Below, piece by piece: positions 10,570-19,928 of a stretch of DNA of 56,117 bases (its first letter is position 1; each line of letters opens with the position of its first letter). The notes below the pieces were generated by a model, which searched no databases, was not told the origin of the DNA, and saw nothing but the letters and a program-made list of their open reading frames with translations. The stretch spans positions 1 through 56,117 of the forward strand of contig NZ_JPWA01000032.1 of NCBI RefSeq assembly GCF_003326475.1. Direction: 5' to 3'. The translations under genes were made by a program, and so were the position numbers. The stretch comes from Thalassospira xianhensis MCCC 1A02616 (GTDB taxonomy: Bacteria > Pseudomonadota > Alphaproteobacteria > Rhodospirillales > Thalassospiraceae).

Positions 10570-11919
10570 ATGAGCCGTAAATATTTCGGGACCGACGGTA
10601 TCCGCGGAACCGCCAACACCGCCCCCATGACAGCCGAAGTCGCGCTTAAGGTCGGGATGGCCGCAGGCCATTATTTCACGCGAGGCAATCATCGTCATCG
10701 TGTGGTGATTGGCAAGGATACCCGTCTGTCGGGCTATATGCTTGAACCGGCTTTGGTGGCCGGTTTTACATCCATGGGGATGGATGTGATGCTGGTCGGG
10801 CCGATGCCGACCCCGGCGGTCGCCATGCTGACCAAATCGATGCGTGCCGATATCGGCGTGATGATTTCGGCGTCCCACAATCCGTTTCAGGATAACGGCA
10901 TCAAGCTTTTTGGCCCGGATGGTTTCAAACTGTCTGACGAGGTCGAACTTGAAATTGAAGCCATGATGGATAGCGATATGTCGGCGTTGCTGGTAGCCGC
11001 AGACAAGCTTGGCCGTGCGCAGCGCATTGATGATGCGCCGGGACGCTATATCGAGGCGGTCAAATCATCGCTGCCGTCTTCGGTGACGCTTGAAGGGCTC
11101 AAGATCGTTCTGGATTGTGCCAATGGCGCGGCTTATTCCGTCGCCCCCAAGGTCCTGCGCGAACTGGGTGCGGATGTCATTGAAATCGGGACCAAGCCGA
11201 ACGGCCTTAACATCAATGCCGAATGTGGTTCCACGCATACTCAAACCATGTGCGACCGTGTATTGGCCGAAAAGGCCGATGTCGGGATTGCCTTGGATGG
11301 TGACGCCGACCGCGTTCAGATGTGCGATGAAAAAGGCCAGCTGATCGATGGCGATCAGTTGATGGGCCTTGTGACCACCCATTGGAAACGCACCGGGCAG
11401 TTGCGCGGGAACGCGTTGGTCGCGACCGTGATGTCGAACCTTGGACTTGAACGTTACCTTGAAAGCAATGGTCTGCGCCTGATCCGTACCAAGGTCGGGG
11501 ATCGTTACGTTGTGGAACAGATGCGTGCCCTTGATTGCAATGTCGGCGGGGAGCAGTCCGGCCATATCGTGCTGTCGGATTTTGCGTCGACCGGTGATGG
11601 CTTGCTGGCATCCCTTCAGGTTCTGGCGGTTCTGTCAGATCGTGATGGCCCGGTTTCGGAAATGAGCCGCGTGTTCGAACCGTTGCCGCAGATCCTTAAA
11701 AACGTGCGGTATGCGGTGGGTTCCGATCCGCTGTCGCACAGCAGCGTGGTTGATGCGATTTCCAGTGCCGAGCGTGCCTTTAACGGAGATGGTCGCGTCC
11801 TGATCCGCAAATCGGGGACCGAACCGCTGATCCGTGTGATGGCCGAAGGCGATGACGCGATCAAGGTCGAACAGATCGTTGATGGCATTGTTGCCGAAAT
11901 CATGGCTGTTGCGGGTTAA
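10570..11919 (+). CDS. glmM: Phosphoglucosamine mutase GlmM
   Basis: 449 aa, the usual size. It converts glucosamine-6-phosphate to glucosamine-1-phosphate for UDP-GlcNAc, and hence peptidoglycan and LPS. The N-terminal signature [11 protein letters not shown], catalytic serine 102 in [14 protein letters not shown], metal loop ALDGDADRV and C-terminal phosphate loop [13 protein letters not shown] are all present. ATG 10570 gives the canonical MSRKYFG start; the upstream ATG 10549 would add seven atypical residues. In many relatives glmM directly follows folP; here the three-gene sensory block lies between them. thiD follows after 50 bp. Confidence 0.97.
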   Translation: MSRKYFGTDGIRGTANTAPMTAEVALKVGMAAGHYFTRGNHRHRVVIGKDTRLSGYMLEPALVAGFTSMGMDVMLVGPMPTPAVAMLTKSMRADIGVMISASHNPFQDNGIKLFGPDGFKLSDEVELEIEAMMDSDMSALLVAADKLGRAQRIDDAPGRYIEAVKSSLPSSVTLEGLKIVLDCANGAAYSVAPKVLRELGADVIEIGTKPNGLNINAECGSTHTQTMCDRVLAEKADVGIALDGDADRVQMCDEKGQLIDGDQLMGLVTTHWKRTGQLRGNALVATVMSNLGLERYLESNGLRLIRTKVGDRYVVEQMRALDCNVGGEQSGHIVLSDFASTGDGLLASLQVLAVLSDRDGPVSEMSRVFEPLPQILKNVRYAVGSDPLSHSSVVDAISSAERAFNGDGRVLIRKSGTEPLIRVMAEGDDAIKVEQIVDGIVAEIMAVAG

Positions 11920-11969
11920 GGCAGCAGACCTATCTTGAAGCGAATATCAGAAGTGCTTGGAGGTCGATC

Positions 11970-12770
11970 ATGAAAGGTCGCGTGTTGATCATTGCCGGTT
12001 CTGACTGTTCCGGCGGGGCCGGAATTCAGGCCGACATCAAATCCGTGACCGTTCTGGGCGGATATGCCGCAACCGCGATCACGGCGCTGACGGTGCAAAA
12101 TACCACCGGTGTTTTTGATGTTCTGGGCATTGATCCGAAACTGATCGTCCATCAGGCCGAAGTCACGATTGATGATATCGGTGCCGATGCGATCAAGACC
12201 GGTATGCTGCATAGTGTTCCGGTGATCGAAGCGGTGGCCTCGTTCATCCGCGCCAAAGCCAGCGATATTCCGATTGTTGTTGATCCGGTGATGGTATCGC
12301 AAAGCGGTTCGCGTCTTTTGAACGAAGATGCGGTTGATGCCTTGATCAAAAACATGGTGCCGCTGGCGACCGTCCTGACGCCGAATATTCCGGAAGCCGA
12401 AGTGCTTTCGGGGATAAAGATTTTGACCGAGGGCGACATGATCGAAGCTGCCCGCAAGATCGGCGAACTCGGGGCCAAGGCCGTGCTGGTCAAGGGCGGC
12501 CATGCCGATGGGGATCGCATTGTCGACATCCTTTGGCGCCATGATGGCGATATCGAAGGGTTCGAGGCGGATCGCATTCCATCGGAAAACAATCATGGTA
12601 CGGGATGCTCGCTTGCCAGTGCGATTGCGACTGGGCTTTCGCAGGGCATGGGGCTGAGCGATTCTGTGGCACGTGCGCGGGCCTTTGTGCGCGAAGCGAT
12701 CCGTACCGCCCCTGATTTTGGCAAGGGCAATGGTCCGCTTAATCATGCCCACCCCGTTACCGGCGAGTAA
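11970..12770 (+). CDS. thiD: Hydroxymethylpyrimidine/phosphomethylpyrimidine kinase ThiD
   Basis: 266 aa ribokinase-family enzyme that phosphorylates HMP and HMP-P in thiamine synthesis. Diagnostic stretches are IAGSDCSGGAGIQADIK (substrate loop), TALTVQNT, DPVMVSQSG, LTPNIPEAE and the anion-hole/catalytic NNHGTGCSLASAIA. GGAGG lies 7 bases before ATG 11970. It follows glmM, as is common in alphaproteobacteria. No thiamine (TPP) riboswitch is visible upstream, so expression probably follows glmM. Confidence 0.95.
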   Translation: MKGRVLIIAGSDCSGGAGIQADIKSVTVLGGYAATAITALTVQNTTGVFDVLGIDPKLIVHQAEVTIDDIGADAIKTGMLHSVPVIEAVASFIRAKASDIPIVVDPVMVSQSGSRLLNEDAVDALIKNMVPLATVLTPNIPEAEVLSGIKILTEGDMIEAARKIGELGAKAVLVKGGHADGDRIVDILWRHDGDIEGFEADRIPSENNHGTGCSLASAIATGLSQGMGLSDSVARARAFVREAIRTAPDFGKGNGPLNHAHPVTGE

Positions 12771-12802
12771 GGGGACGGGGTTTCATGCAGGGAGTATCTG
12801 CC

Positions 12803-13345
12803 ATGCCGGGAACCTCCTTTTTCCATCAGGCACGTAACAATGCGTGGTCCAATCATCGATTGTTGACGGTCTGTTCCAGACTGTCAGATGCCGAACTGAA
12901 CGCCGAACGCACATCGTTCTTTCCGACGATCCTTTGGACGCTTAATCACATCCTGATTGTCGACTGGTTTTACATCGATGCCCTTGTGGCAGGTGGGCGC
13001 GGGCGAGACTGTTTTGTCGAGGAAAACCCGTTTTCCGATATCGCGGCACTTTCCGATGCCCAGCGAGAGAGTGATCGCACATTGCTGAAATTCTGTGAAA
13101 ATCTGTCTGATGCCGATGCCGCCCGTTTGGTGGCGCTAGATCGCGGTAACGGACAGATTGCGCATGAAACGACCGGTGCGGTTTTATCGCATCTTTTCGT
13201 GCATCAGACCCATCACCGCGGGCAGGTGCATGCCATGCTGAGCGGTACATCGCAAAAGCCGCCGCAACTTGACGAATATCATCTTGATTGTGATGCCGAA
13301 TTTCGCGGCACCGATTTTCACGACCTTGGCTGGGACGGCGTATGA
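12803..13345 (+). CDS. DinB-like four-helix-bundle protein
   Basis: About 180 aa (ATG 12803, preceded by GGGAG; ATG 12785 would add six residues). The pattern LNHILIVDWFY plus the C-terminal HLFVHQTHHRGQ gives the three histidines that bind a metal in DinB/YfiT folds, and the HRGQ signature is typical. Family members are usually thiol-dependent transferases or of unknown role; the name comes from damage-induced genes and says nothing on function here. It starts 32 bp after thiD and its stop overlaps the start of the next gene (ATGA), so it is probably in the glmM operon. Confidence 0.82.
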   Translation: MPGTSFFHQARNNAWSNHRLLTVCSRLSDAELNAERTSFFPTILWTLNHILIVDWFYIDALVAGGRGRDCFVEENPFSDIAALSDAQRESDRTLLKFCENLSDADAARLVALDRGNGQIAHETTGAVLSHLFVHQTHHRGQVHAMLSGTSQKPPQLDEYHLDCDAEFRGTDFHDLGWDGV

Positions 13346-13698
13346 CATTCAGACTGACGGATCGAACCAAACGGCGTCTTTTTCTGATCGCGGTGACGGC
13401 ACTGGTTGTTGCCACGATTGCCGATGGATCACGCCGTTTCGTGGCCGACCTGATCTGGACGGATGATGCTGCCCCTTGGGAAAAGGTGACGGCGGTTTAT
13501 TATCCCGACACGCAGAAACAAACCGATATCCGTATTTCGGATGCAAGGTTTGATGACGTTGCCGAATGCCGAGCGCATATAGGCGAACTTTCATCGGAAA
13601 ATGGCGACCCGGACCTTAAAAAGGGACGATATGAATGTGCCATCGGGTTTTACCGCGATGGCACGGGCGAGGGCAGCTATCGCCTGATCGTCCGGTAG
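13342..13698 (+). CDS. Small membrane-anchored protein of unknown function
   Basis: 118 aa. A basic start (RLTDRTKRR) and one hydrophobic helix (LFLIAVTALVVATIA, about 13-27) anchor a soluble domain with two cysteines (DVAECRAHI, RYECAIGFY) and a Gly-rich end (GTGEGSYRLIV). I do not recognise the family. Start overlaps the stop of the DinB-like gene by 4 bp, so translation is probably coupled. It ends 2 bp before the convergent transporter gene. Confidence 0.7.
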   Translation: MTFRLTDRTKRRLFLIAVTALVVATIADGSRRFVADLIWTDDAAPWEKVTAVYYPDTQKQTDIRISDARFDDVAECRAHIGELSSENGDPDLKKGRYECAIGFYRDGTGEGSYRLIVR

Positions 13699-13700
13699 GT

Positions 13701-14576
13701 CTAGAGCACGTACCACAGCAGGCCGGGCAGGGCGATGGCGGCAAGGAAGCTGGAGCTGATGACCACACCGGCGACTTCTTCGGGTTCGCGGTTGTAAAGC
13801 TGGGCAAACAGATAGCAGAACACCGCAACCGGCATCGAACATTGCAGGATGACGACCCCGCGTTCGATCCCGGTAAGGCCCATGGCTTCGGAAAGGCCGA
13901 CGCCAACCGCAAAGCCCATCACAAGGCGCAGCATGCTAAGTGCGGTACTGCGTGCGAGGCTGACCGGGCGGAGGCGGGCCAGCGACACACCCAATGTAAA
14001 CAGCATTAACGGAATGGTCAGCTGCCCGATCAGGTTGGTCGTGTTGTAAAGCCATGCCGGGACTTCGGTATTGGTCGCAAGGAAGCCGGTTGCAATCAGG
14101 GTTGCCGGGATGATCGGCATCTTGATGATCGATTTGAGCGAGAAACTGCCCGAAACGAACGCCACCCCGATGGTCAGCTGCAAAACCACATAAACCGCGA
14201 AAAATGCAACTGACAGGGCCAGACCATCCTGCCCATAGGCAAGCATGCAAAGCGGCAGGCCGACATTGCCGACATTCGGCCAGGTCAGCGATTGCAGATA
14301 GGTCCGTGGGGCCAGCTTGAAAATTTTGAGGATCGGCCAGCCGATCAGAACGAAAATGATGTTCGCGGCAAGGGCGGCAGTACCCATCGATACCAGCGCA
14401 TCCGCACCAAGATCAACCGTGGCGAGGGCGGCAAAGGTCAGGCAGGGGGTGGCAAAATAGGTGACGATGGATGTCACCAGTCCCGTATCGAAATGTCTGC
14501 CGGACCGTGCCCAGATATAACCAAGACCCGTGGTTATGAAAACCGGTGCAAGAATGGCAAAGATATCGGCAAACAT
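13701..14576 (-). CDS. AEC (auxin efflux carrier) family transporter
   Basis: 291 aa with about ten hydrophobic helices in two five-helix halves. The first half carries the polar helix-break TYFATPCLTFAAL and the second GLTGIERGVVILQCSMPVAVFCYLFA, both typical of the bacterial AEC/BASS-like fold. Bacterial members export or take up organic acids such as malate or malonate; the substrate cannot be told here. Encoded alone on the minus strand, ending almost against the glmM-operon tail. Confidence 0.85.
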   Translation of the reverse strand: MFADIFAILAPVFITTGLGYIWARSGRHFDTGLVTSIVTYFATPCLTFAALATVDLGADALVSMGTAALAANIIFVLIGWPILKIFKLAPRTYLQSLTWPNVGNVGLPLCMLAYGQDGLALSVAFFAVYVVLQLTIGVAFVSGSFSLKSIIKMPIIPATLIATGFLATNTEVPAWLYNTTNLIGQLTIPLMLFTLGVSLARLRPVSLARSTALSMLRLVMGFAVGVGLSEAMGLTGIERGVVILQCSMPVAVFCYLFAQLYNREPEEVAGVVISSSFLAAIALPGLLWYVL

Positions 14577-14791
14577 GAAATTCAGTATCCCCAGATGGCT
14601 TGGCCCGATGGCCCCCGGGTGAAATTGTCATGACCGATAGTCGCGGGGCAAGCGAATAATGGTAATACCAGTTGCTTTTCCGCATCGCGACAAGTCGGTG
14701 CAAATCTGGTTCGTGAAAACTTGTCATTCCGGATGCGGATGGTGCATGTTAGCCCGACATTGGCCCGGAAGCACAAGACACAGGGTTAGGC

Positions 14792-15436
14792 ATGAGCCTC
14801 AGAAAATACGATTTCGTTCACCGCCATTTCATTGACCCCGCACCGCGCTGGCGCGATCAGCGTAATCCTGTGCCTGCGGTCTTTCTGGATCGTGATGGGG
14901 TGGTTAATGAAGAGGTGCATTACCTGTCAAAGATTGAGGATCTTGCCCTGATCCCCGGAACCGCCAGCGCGATCAAGCAGCTTAACGATGCCGGTATTCC
15001 GGTTGTGATCGTGACCAACCAGTCGGCGGTGGCGCGTGGCTATCTGTCCGAAGAGGGTCTTCGTGATCTTCATGAGGCGATGATTGCGATGCTGGCGCGC
15101 GCGGGGGCATCGGTGCAGGGGATTTACTATTCGCCCTATCACCCGGATGGGATTGAGGGATATCGCCGCGATAGCACATGCCGCAAACCGGGCCCCGACA
15201 TGATCCTTGCGGCGGCCGAGGATTTTGCGATTTCGCTGGGGGACAGTGTCCTGATTGGTGATCGCATCAATGATATCCGAGCCGGTCGCACGGCGGGCAC
15301 CCATGCGGTGATCGTGCGGACCGGGCACGGCGCAAAGGAAACAGGCTGGCCCGAGGCGGCAGAGGCCGACTTTATTGCCGATGATTTGCAGGCGGCGGTA
15401 TCGAAATTATTCGCGCGCGGTGTGCTGGCGCGTTAG
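14792..15436 (+). CDS. GmhB-like HAD phosphatase lacking most zinc ligands
   Basis: 214 aa HAD-IIIA phosphatase resembling D-glycero-beta-D-manno-heptose-1,7-bisphosphate 7-phosphatase (LPS heptose pathway). The nucleophile motif FLDRDGVVNEE, motif II VTNQSAVARGYL, CRKPGPDM and motif IV IGDRINDIRAG are intact. The zinc loop, CPHHP...CDCRKP in E. coli GmhB, reads SPYHP (S114, Y116) and DSTCRKP (S128, C130), so three of the four ligands are gone. It is probably still a sugar-phosphate phosphatase, but substrate and metal use may differ. No other heptose genes are near. It ends 5 bp from the convergent glycosyltransferase-like gene. Confidence 0.83.
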   Translation: MSLRKYDFVHRHFIDPAPRWRDQRNPVPAVFLDRDGVVNEEVHYLSKIEDLALIPGTASAIKQLNDAGIPVVIVTNQSAVARGYLSEEGLRDLHEAMIAMLARAGASVQGIYYSPYHPDGIEGYRRDSTCRKPGPDMILAAAEDFAISLGDSVLIGDRINDIRAGRTAGTHAVIVRTGHGAKETGWPEAAEADFIADDLQAAVSKLFARGVLAR

Positions 15437-15441
15437 GCGCA

Positions 15442-17505
15442 TCATAACGCGCACCAGGTTTTCCACATATCCCGGGAGGCTTCTTCAAGCTCGCGGGCGG
15501 CGGCTGGGCCGCTCATGGCCTTGCTGTTTTTCATACGGTCGCGCATGCCTGCCCGAATAGTGGTAAGGGCGTTGATATCCTGCGTCAGAAGGAGGGCCTT
15601 TTCGACGTAACCCTTTTGCGTTTCCGCCGCCAGTGCATCGAGCCCGATATCGGATAGAAGGCAAAGCCCCGCGCGTGATGCCGGTGTTTCCCCGGCCATC
15701 GTGACAAACGGAATACCGTGCCACAGCATATCGAAATAGCGCGCGATATCGATCATCGGGAAGGGTGCCAGCCCGATATCGATCCGGGCGTAAAGATCGG
15801 GTTTGTCTTCGGGACTGACCGCGCCAATCAGATTGACGCGATCCGAGTGCAGTCCGGCCTGACGCAGCCGATCCAGCATCGTCTTTTTGGCAAAAGCGTC
15901 GCCTAGAACATCATCCTGAATGACAAGGCGACTGTTTTTGACCTTGTTTAAAACGCGTGCAAAGCAGTTCAGGCTGGCGTCGCTGATGTTTGATAATTGG
16001 TCAAAGCAGCCAAAGGTCACGACCTCGTCAATTGCCGCCGGAAGGAGGCTTAGCGGTGCGGCATCATCAGCACCGGCATAGGCAAACGGCCCCGATCCCA
16101 GATGTTGTACATTTTCGCAAAACAGTTTGTTTTCGGCCGGTCTTGACGGGATCGCACGGTGATGGACAAGGATGTAGTCCATCTGGCTGATGCCTGTGGT
16201 CATTGGGGCGGTGCTGGCCTGAACCGGGGCGGCGCGATGGGCGAATACCGTGATCGGCTGATCCGGTACCGGGCCGGTCAGGTCAAACAGGATATCGACC
16301 CGGTCCTTGCGGATGCGCTCTGTGATCTGAAGCGGGCTTTGGCCATATATTTCGCGCCAGCCATCGGCCATGACCTGCCATGAACGGGTGGTCTGATCCG
16401 GGCGCGGGGTGGCCGAATACAGAAACAGTTCGACCTCGTTGCGGTTAAGGTGTCGGGCGACACTTGATAGCAGGGCAAAGCAGGCATGTTCGCAAAAATG
16501 CGGTGACAGCCAGCCGATACGCAGCCGCTTATCGACCTGCTTGCTGTTGATGAATTTCGGTTCGGCCATTGCGGGCATATGGCTGCGCGCCCACTGACGG
16601 GCCTGTTTAAGATATTCGACCCCGCCGATATCGGGCAGTCTGGCAACGGCGGCAAGAAGGGCGGTATGGGCATTGGCATTTGCGGGGTGTTTTTCCACAA
16701 GCACAGTCAGTTCTGCAATCGCGCTTGCGATATCGCCGCACCGCAATTCGATATCGGCAATTTCAAGATCGATTTCGATCCTGCCCTTGGCAAGGCGCTT
16801 GGCGGTTTTAAGGATCGCGATCGCCTTGGCATAATCGCCCTGTGCCGATAGTGCGCGGCCCAAACCGTGCAGGGCAGGGACATGACGCGGATCGATGCTA
16901 AGCGCGCGTTGATAGAGGTTTTGCGCCATGCCGGGATACCCAAGGCGCAGCGACACATCGCCGACACGACAAATCATATCGGGGGTGATGCCGGCGGCCT
17001 CGGCGGCGCGGTCAAGCGATGTCAGGGCGGCCTCTTCCTGCCCCAATGCGTGCAATGCCTCGCCAAATAACAAAAGGCCTTCGTAATGATCGGGTTTAAG
17101 GCCCAGCAACCGCCCCAGAAGATCGACTGTCTGCCCGACATGGCCGCGAGGCATTTCAAGGCGTGCGAGGTGATAAAGGGCGGTGGGGAAATCGCCGTGA
17201 TAGCTGATGGCCTGACGGAATTCGTCAATGGCCTTTTCGATCAGCCCGGCGCGTTCCAGCGCAATCGCGAAATTGCACCGGACGGCGGGATTGGCACCAA
17301 GCCGCGGCAGGCAGCTATCAAACAGTTCAAGTGCTTCGCGGTGGCGATCAAGACCGGTCAGAAGAGTCGCCAGAAGATGTTCGACTTCGGGGTTGCCGGG
17401 CGAAAGCGATAGCGCACGACGGTAAATTTTCTCGGCCTCGTCAGGACGGTTGCCTTCATGCGCGCTTAGTCCACGCCTGAGCAGGGTCTTGAGATCGGCC
17501 GACAT
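15442..17505 (-). CDS. TPR protein with GT41 (O-GlcNAc transferase/SPINDLY-like) domain
   Basis: 687 aa. Residues 1-300 are about eight TPR repeats (first GLSAHEGNRPDEAEKIYRRA); from about 310 a GT41-like fold follows: RIGWLSPHFCEHACF, DILFDLTGP, HRAAPVQAS, DYILVHHRAIP, LGSGPFAY, VTFGCFDQLSNIS, DMLWHGIPFVTMAGETPASRAG. Such proteins transfer sugars to Ser/Thr, for example flagellin in Caulobacter (FlmG). Key residues differ: the Lys of the FxxFNxxxK motif is Asn, and the diphosphate-binding Thr pair before the LWxGxP segment is replaced (DIARYFDMLWHG). It may be a divergent or inactive transferase. Single gene, ATG 17505. Confidence 0.8.
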   Translation of the reverse strand: MSADLKTLLRRGLSAHEGNRPDEAEKIYRRALSLSPGNPEVEHLLATLLTGLDRHREALELFDSCLPRLGANPAVRCNFAIALERAGLIEKAIDEFRQAISYHGDFPTALYHLARLEMPRGHVGQTVDLLGRLLGLKPDHYEGLLLFGEALHALGQEEAALTSLDRAAEAAGITPDMICRVGDVSLRLGYPGMAQNLYQRALSIDPRHVPALHGLGRALSAQGDYAKAIAILKTAKRLAKGRIEIDLEIADIELRCGDIASAIAELTVLVEKHPANANAHTALLAAVARLPDIGGVEYLKQARQWARSHMPAMAEPKFINSKQVDKRLRIGWLSPHFCEHACFALLSSVARHLNRNEVELFLYSATPRPDQTTRSWQVMADGWREIYGQSPLQITERIRKDRVDILFDLTGPVPDQPITVFAHRAAPVQASTAPMTTGISQMDYILVHHRAIPSRPAENKLFCENVQHLGSGPFAYAGADDAAPLSLLPAAIDEVVTFGCFDQLSNISDASLNCFARVLNKVKNSRLVIQDDVLGDAFAKKTMLDRLRQAGLHSDRVNLIGAVSPEDKPDLYARIDIGLAPFPMIDIARYFDMLWHGIPFVTMAGETPASRAGLCLLSDIGLDALAAETQKGYVEKALLLTQDINALTTIRAGMRDRMKNSKAMSGPAAARELEEASRDMWKTWCAL

Positions 17506-17642
17506 CGATATGCTTTACCTCGTAAGATGGACAGTCCTGATCGCTGTCATATGGGGCAGCATGCAGAAAAAGGAACGTTCTGTCATTGCTTTAAAGCATT
17601 TCATCGTTTCAGGAAAAAGAATGATGGCGCCGTAAAAAGCAT

Positions 17643-17676
17643 AAAAAAAACCCCGAGCCTGCAAGCAGGCCGGGGT
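17643..17676 (-). terminator. Orphan rho-independent terminator on the minus strand
   Basis: ACCCCG (17650-17655), bulge A, GCCTGC / GCAGGC, CGGGGT (17671-17676), with a loop of only AA. On the minus strand the hairpin is followed by eight T (plus 17643-17650). No protein gene is transcribed into it, since ilvD runs the other way; it must end an unannotated RNA or attenuate transcription into the GT41-like gene. Confidence 0.75.
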
Positions 17677-17880
17677 GAGAATGGGAGTGGGAGAATCGCC
17701 TGGCGGCGATAATCACCTATTAAGATATGGATTGTGGTCGAGGCCGTCGCCTATCTAATGGGATAGCATTTTGGGTCTTTCGGGTAGGTTGGCTAGGGGA
17801 AGGTGGTGGAATTCCCGAAACTTAACCCGGTGATTGAAAGTGCTGCCTTGGAAAGGGAGGCTATCTTTCAGGTAGCATTC
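17643..17880 (-). ncRNA. Candidate small RNA or leader upstream of the GT41-like gene
   Basis: The minus strand ends in the terminator at 17643-17676. Upstream are hairpins GGCGAT/ATCGCC (17694-17709), CTATC/GATAG (near 17750-17765), a TTTCGGG/CCCGAAA stem (17778-17784 with 17814-17820) holding a C-rich loop with CCTTCCCC, and GCTATC/GGTAGC near 17860-17876. C-rich single strands just before a GC hairpin are typical of alphaproteobacterial small RNAs that mask ribosome binding sites. No promoter was identified and the 5' end is a guess. It could instead be the attenuated leader of the gene at 15442-17505, or ilvD leader structure read on the other strand. Confidence 0.35.
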
Positions 17881-18004
17881 GTTCCATATGGCGCAAAAAC
17901 ACGAAATTTTCGGGCAAAAAACTGTCATTGGGCGCGAAGACTGTGCTAGAAGCCCTAAATATGTGACAATGATAAATACCCCGCGAAGATAGAGAGGTTC
18001 GACC

Positions 18005-19858
18005 ATGCCGGAATATCGGTCCCGTACAACCACCCATGGCCGCAATATGGCCGGTGCGCGCGGCCTTTGGCGCGCCACGGGCATGAAGGATGAAGACTTT
18101 GACAAGCCGATCATTGCGGTCGTCAACAGCTTTACCCAGTTCGTGCCTGGTCACGTTCACCTGAAAGACCTTGGTCAGATGGTGGCACGCGAAATCGAAG
18201 CCGCCGGTGGTGTCGCCAAAGAATTCAATACCATTGCCGTTGATGACGGTATCGCGATGGGCCATGACGGCATGCTTTACAGCCTGCCGTCACGTGAAAT
18301 CATTGCGGATTCCGTTGAATATATGGTCAACGCCCATTGCGCGGATGCGATGGTCTGCATTTCCAACTGTGACAAGATCACGCCGGGCATGCTGATGGCC
18401 GCCATGCGCCTTAACGTTCCGGCGGTGTTCGTTTCCGGTGGCCCGATGGAGGCCGGGAAGGTCACCATCAATGGTCAGGAACGTCATCTTGACCTTGTTG
18501 ATGCGATGGTCGAAGCCGCCGATCCGAAAATTTCGGACGAACAGGTTGCGGTTGTCGAACGGTCGGCATGCCCGACCTGCGGTTCGTGTTCCGGGATGTT
18601 TACCGCCAACTCGATGAACTGCTTGGCGGAGGCGCTTGGCGTTGCGCTTCCGGGTAATGGTTCGGTGCTGGCGACGCATGCCGCGCGTCAGGAACTGTTC
18701 CTTGAGGCAGCGCGCACGTCGGTCAAGCTGGCGCGCCGTTATTACGAGGAAGAAGACGTTACCGCGACCCCGCGTGGCATCGCGACGTTCAAGGCCTTTG
18801 AAAACGCCATGGCGCTTGATATCGCGATGGGCGGTTCGACCAATACGGTTCTTCATCTGCTAGCGATTGCGCGCGAGGCCGAGGTCAACTTTACCATGGC
18901 TGACATGGATCGTCTGTCGCGCCAGATCCCACATCTGTCGAAGGTTGCGCCCTCGCATCCGCTATATCACATGGAAGACGTCCATCGTGCCGGCGGCATC
19001 ATGCGTATTCTGGGCGAGCTGGAACGCGGTGGGTTGCTGCATACCGATGTGCCGACGGTTCATAGCAAAACCATGGCCGATGCCCTTGAAAAATGGGACA
19101 TCCGGCGCACCAAGAACGAAGCGGTGCATAAATTCTTCCGCGCCATGCCGGGGGGCATCCCGACCCAGACTGCGTTCAGTCAGGAACGGTATTGGGATGA
19201 TCTTGACCTTGACGAAAAAGAAGGCTGTATCCGCGATATCGAACATGCCTACAGCAAGGATGGCGGTCTGGCGGTTCTGTTTGGCAATATGGCGGTCAAT
19301 GGCTGTATCGTTAAAACCGCCGGTGTCGATGCCAGCATCCTGAAATTCACTGGTCCGGCCGTGATCTGCGAAAGCCAGGACGAGGCGGTTGCCAAGGTTC
19401 TGGGGGGTGAGGTCGAGGAAGGCGATGTTGTCGTCATCCGGTATGAAGGCCCCAAAGGTGGTCCGGGCATGCAGGAAATGCTGTATCCGACCAGCTATCT
19501 GAAATCGATGGGGCTGGGCAAGGCCTGTGCGCTTGTCACCGATGGGCGTTTTTCGGGCGGGACGTCGGGTCTTTCGATTGGTCACGTATCGCCGGAAGCC
19601 GCAGCAGGTGGGGATATCGCATTGATCGAGCCGGGCGATATCATCGAAATCGATATTCCGAACCGTTCGATCAAGATTGCGGTCGATGATGCGGTTCTGG
19701 CGGCACGTCGTCAGGAGATGGAAGCCAAGGGCAAGGATGCTTGGAAACCGGCCAAGCCGCGCAAGCGCAAGGTGACAACGGCCCTTCGTGCCTATGCGGC
19801 ACTCGCAACCAGTGCCGATCGGGGTGCGGTTCGCGATGTGACGCAGGTCGAATTTTAA
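18005..19858 (+). CDS. ilvD: Dihydroxy-acid dehydratase IlvD
   Basis: 617 aa, matching the E. coli-type enzyme (616). It dehydrates 2,3-dihydroxy-isovalerate and -3-methylvalerate in valine and isoleucine synthesis. Iron-sulfur cysteines appear in [12 protein letters not shown] and [28 protein letters not shown] and [11 protein letters not shown] are family signatures. The start [23 protein letters not shown] is canonical, and AGAGAGG precedes it. Monocistronic: a terminator lies right after the stop. Confidence 0.97.
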   Translation: MPEYRSRTTTHGRNMAGARGLWRATGMKDEDFDKPIIAVVNSFTQFVPGHVHLKDLGQMVAREIEAAGGVAKEFNTIAVDDGIAMGHDGMLYSLPSREIIADSVEYMVNAHCADAMVCISNCDKITPGMLMAAMRLNVPAVFVSGGPMEAGKVTINGQERHLDLVDAMVEAADPKISDEQVAVVERSACPTCGSCSGMFTANSMNCLAEALGVALPGNGSVLATHAARQELFLEAARTSVKLARRYYEEEDVTATPRGIATFKAFENAMALDIAMGGSTNTVLHLLAIAREAEVNFTMADMDRLSRQIPHLSKVAPSHPLYHMEDVHRAGGIMRILGELERGGLLHTDVPTVHSKTMADALEKWDIRRTKNEAVHKFFRAMPGGIPTQTAFSQERYWDDLDLDEKEGCIRDIEHAYSKDGGLAVLFGNMAVNGCIVKTAGVDASILKFTGPAVICESQDEAVAKVLGGEVEEGDVVVIRYEGPKGGPGMQEMLYPTSYLKSMGLGKACALVTDGRFSGGTSGLSIGHVSPEAAAGGDIALIEPGDIIEIDIPNRSIKIAVDDAVLAARRQEMEAKGKDAWKPAKPRKRKVTTALRAYAALATSADRGAVRDVTQVEF

Positions 19859-19880
19859 GTCGTTCAAACCATAACATCAA

Positions 19881-19915
19881 AAAAGCCGCCCGGTTCGCCG
19901 GGCGGCTTTTGTTTT
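19881..19915. terminator. Bidirectional terminator between ilvD and the LysE-family gene
   Basis: GCCGCCCGG (19885-19893), loop TTCG, CCGGGCGGC (19898-19906), with A-rich 5' and TTTTGTTTT 3' flanks. Serves ilvD on plus and the convergent exporter on minus. Confidence 0.9.
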
Positions 19916-19928
19916 GGCGCGAGGATGA

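Larger units (their letters stand above)
17506..18004. other. Intergenic region between divergent GT41-like gene and ilvD
   Basis: 499 bp. About 17643-17880 is structured and ends in a minus-strand terminator (see the ncRNA entry). The last 125 bp must hold the ilvD promoter and ribosome binding site (AGAGAGG before ATG 18005). I see no Leu/Ile/Val-rich leader peptide. Confidence 0.5.

Noticed and set aside
11920..11969. TPP riboswitch before thiD
   Set aside because: The glmM-thiD gap is only 50 bp and lacks the conserved thi-box.
17643..17880. 6S, SRP, tmRNA or RNase P RNA in the ilvD upstream region
   Set aside because: Checked for their conserved core sequences by eye and found none; left as an unnamed candidate.
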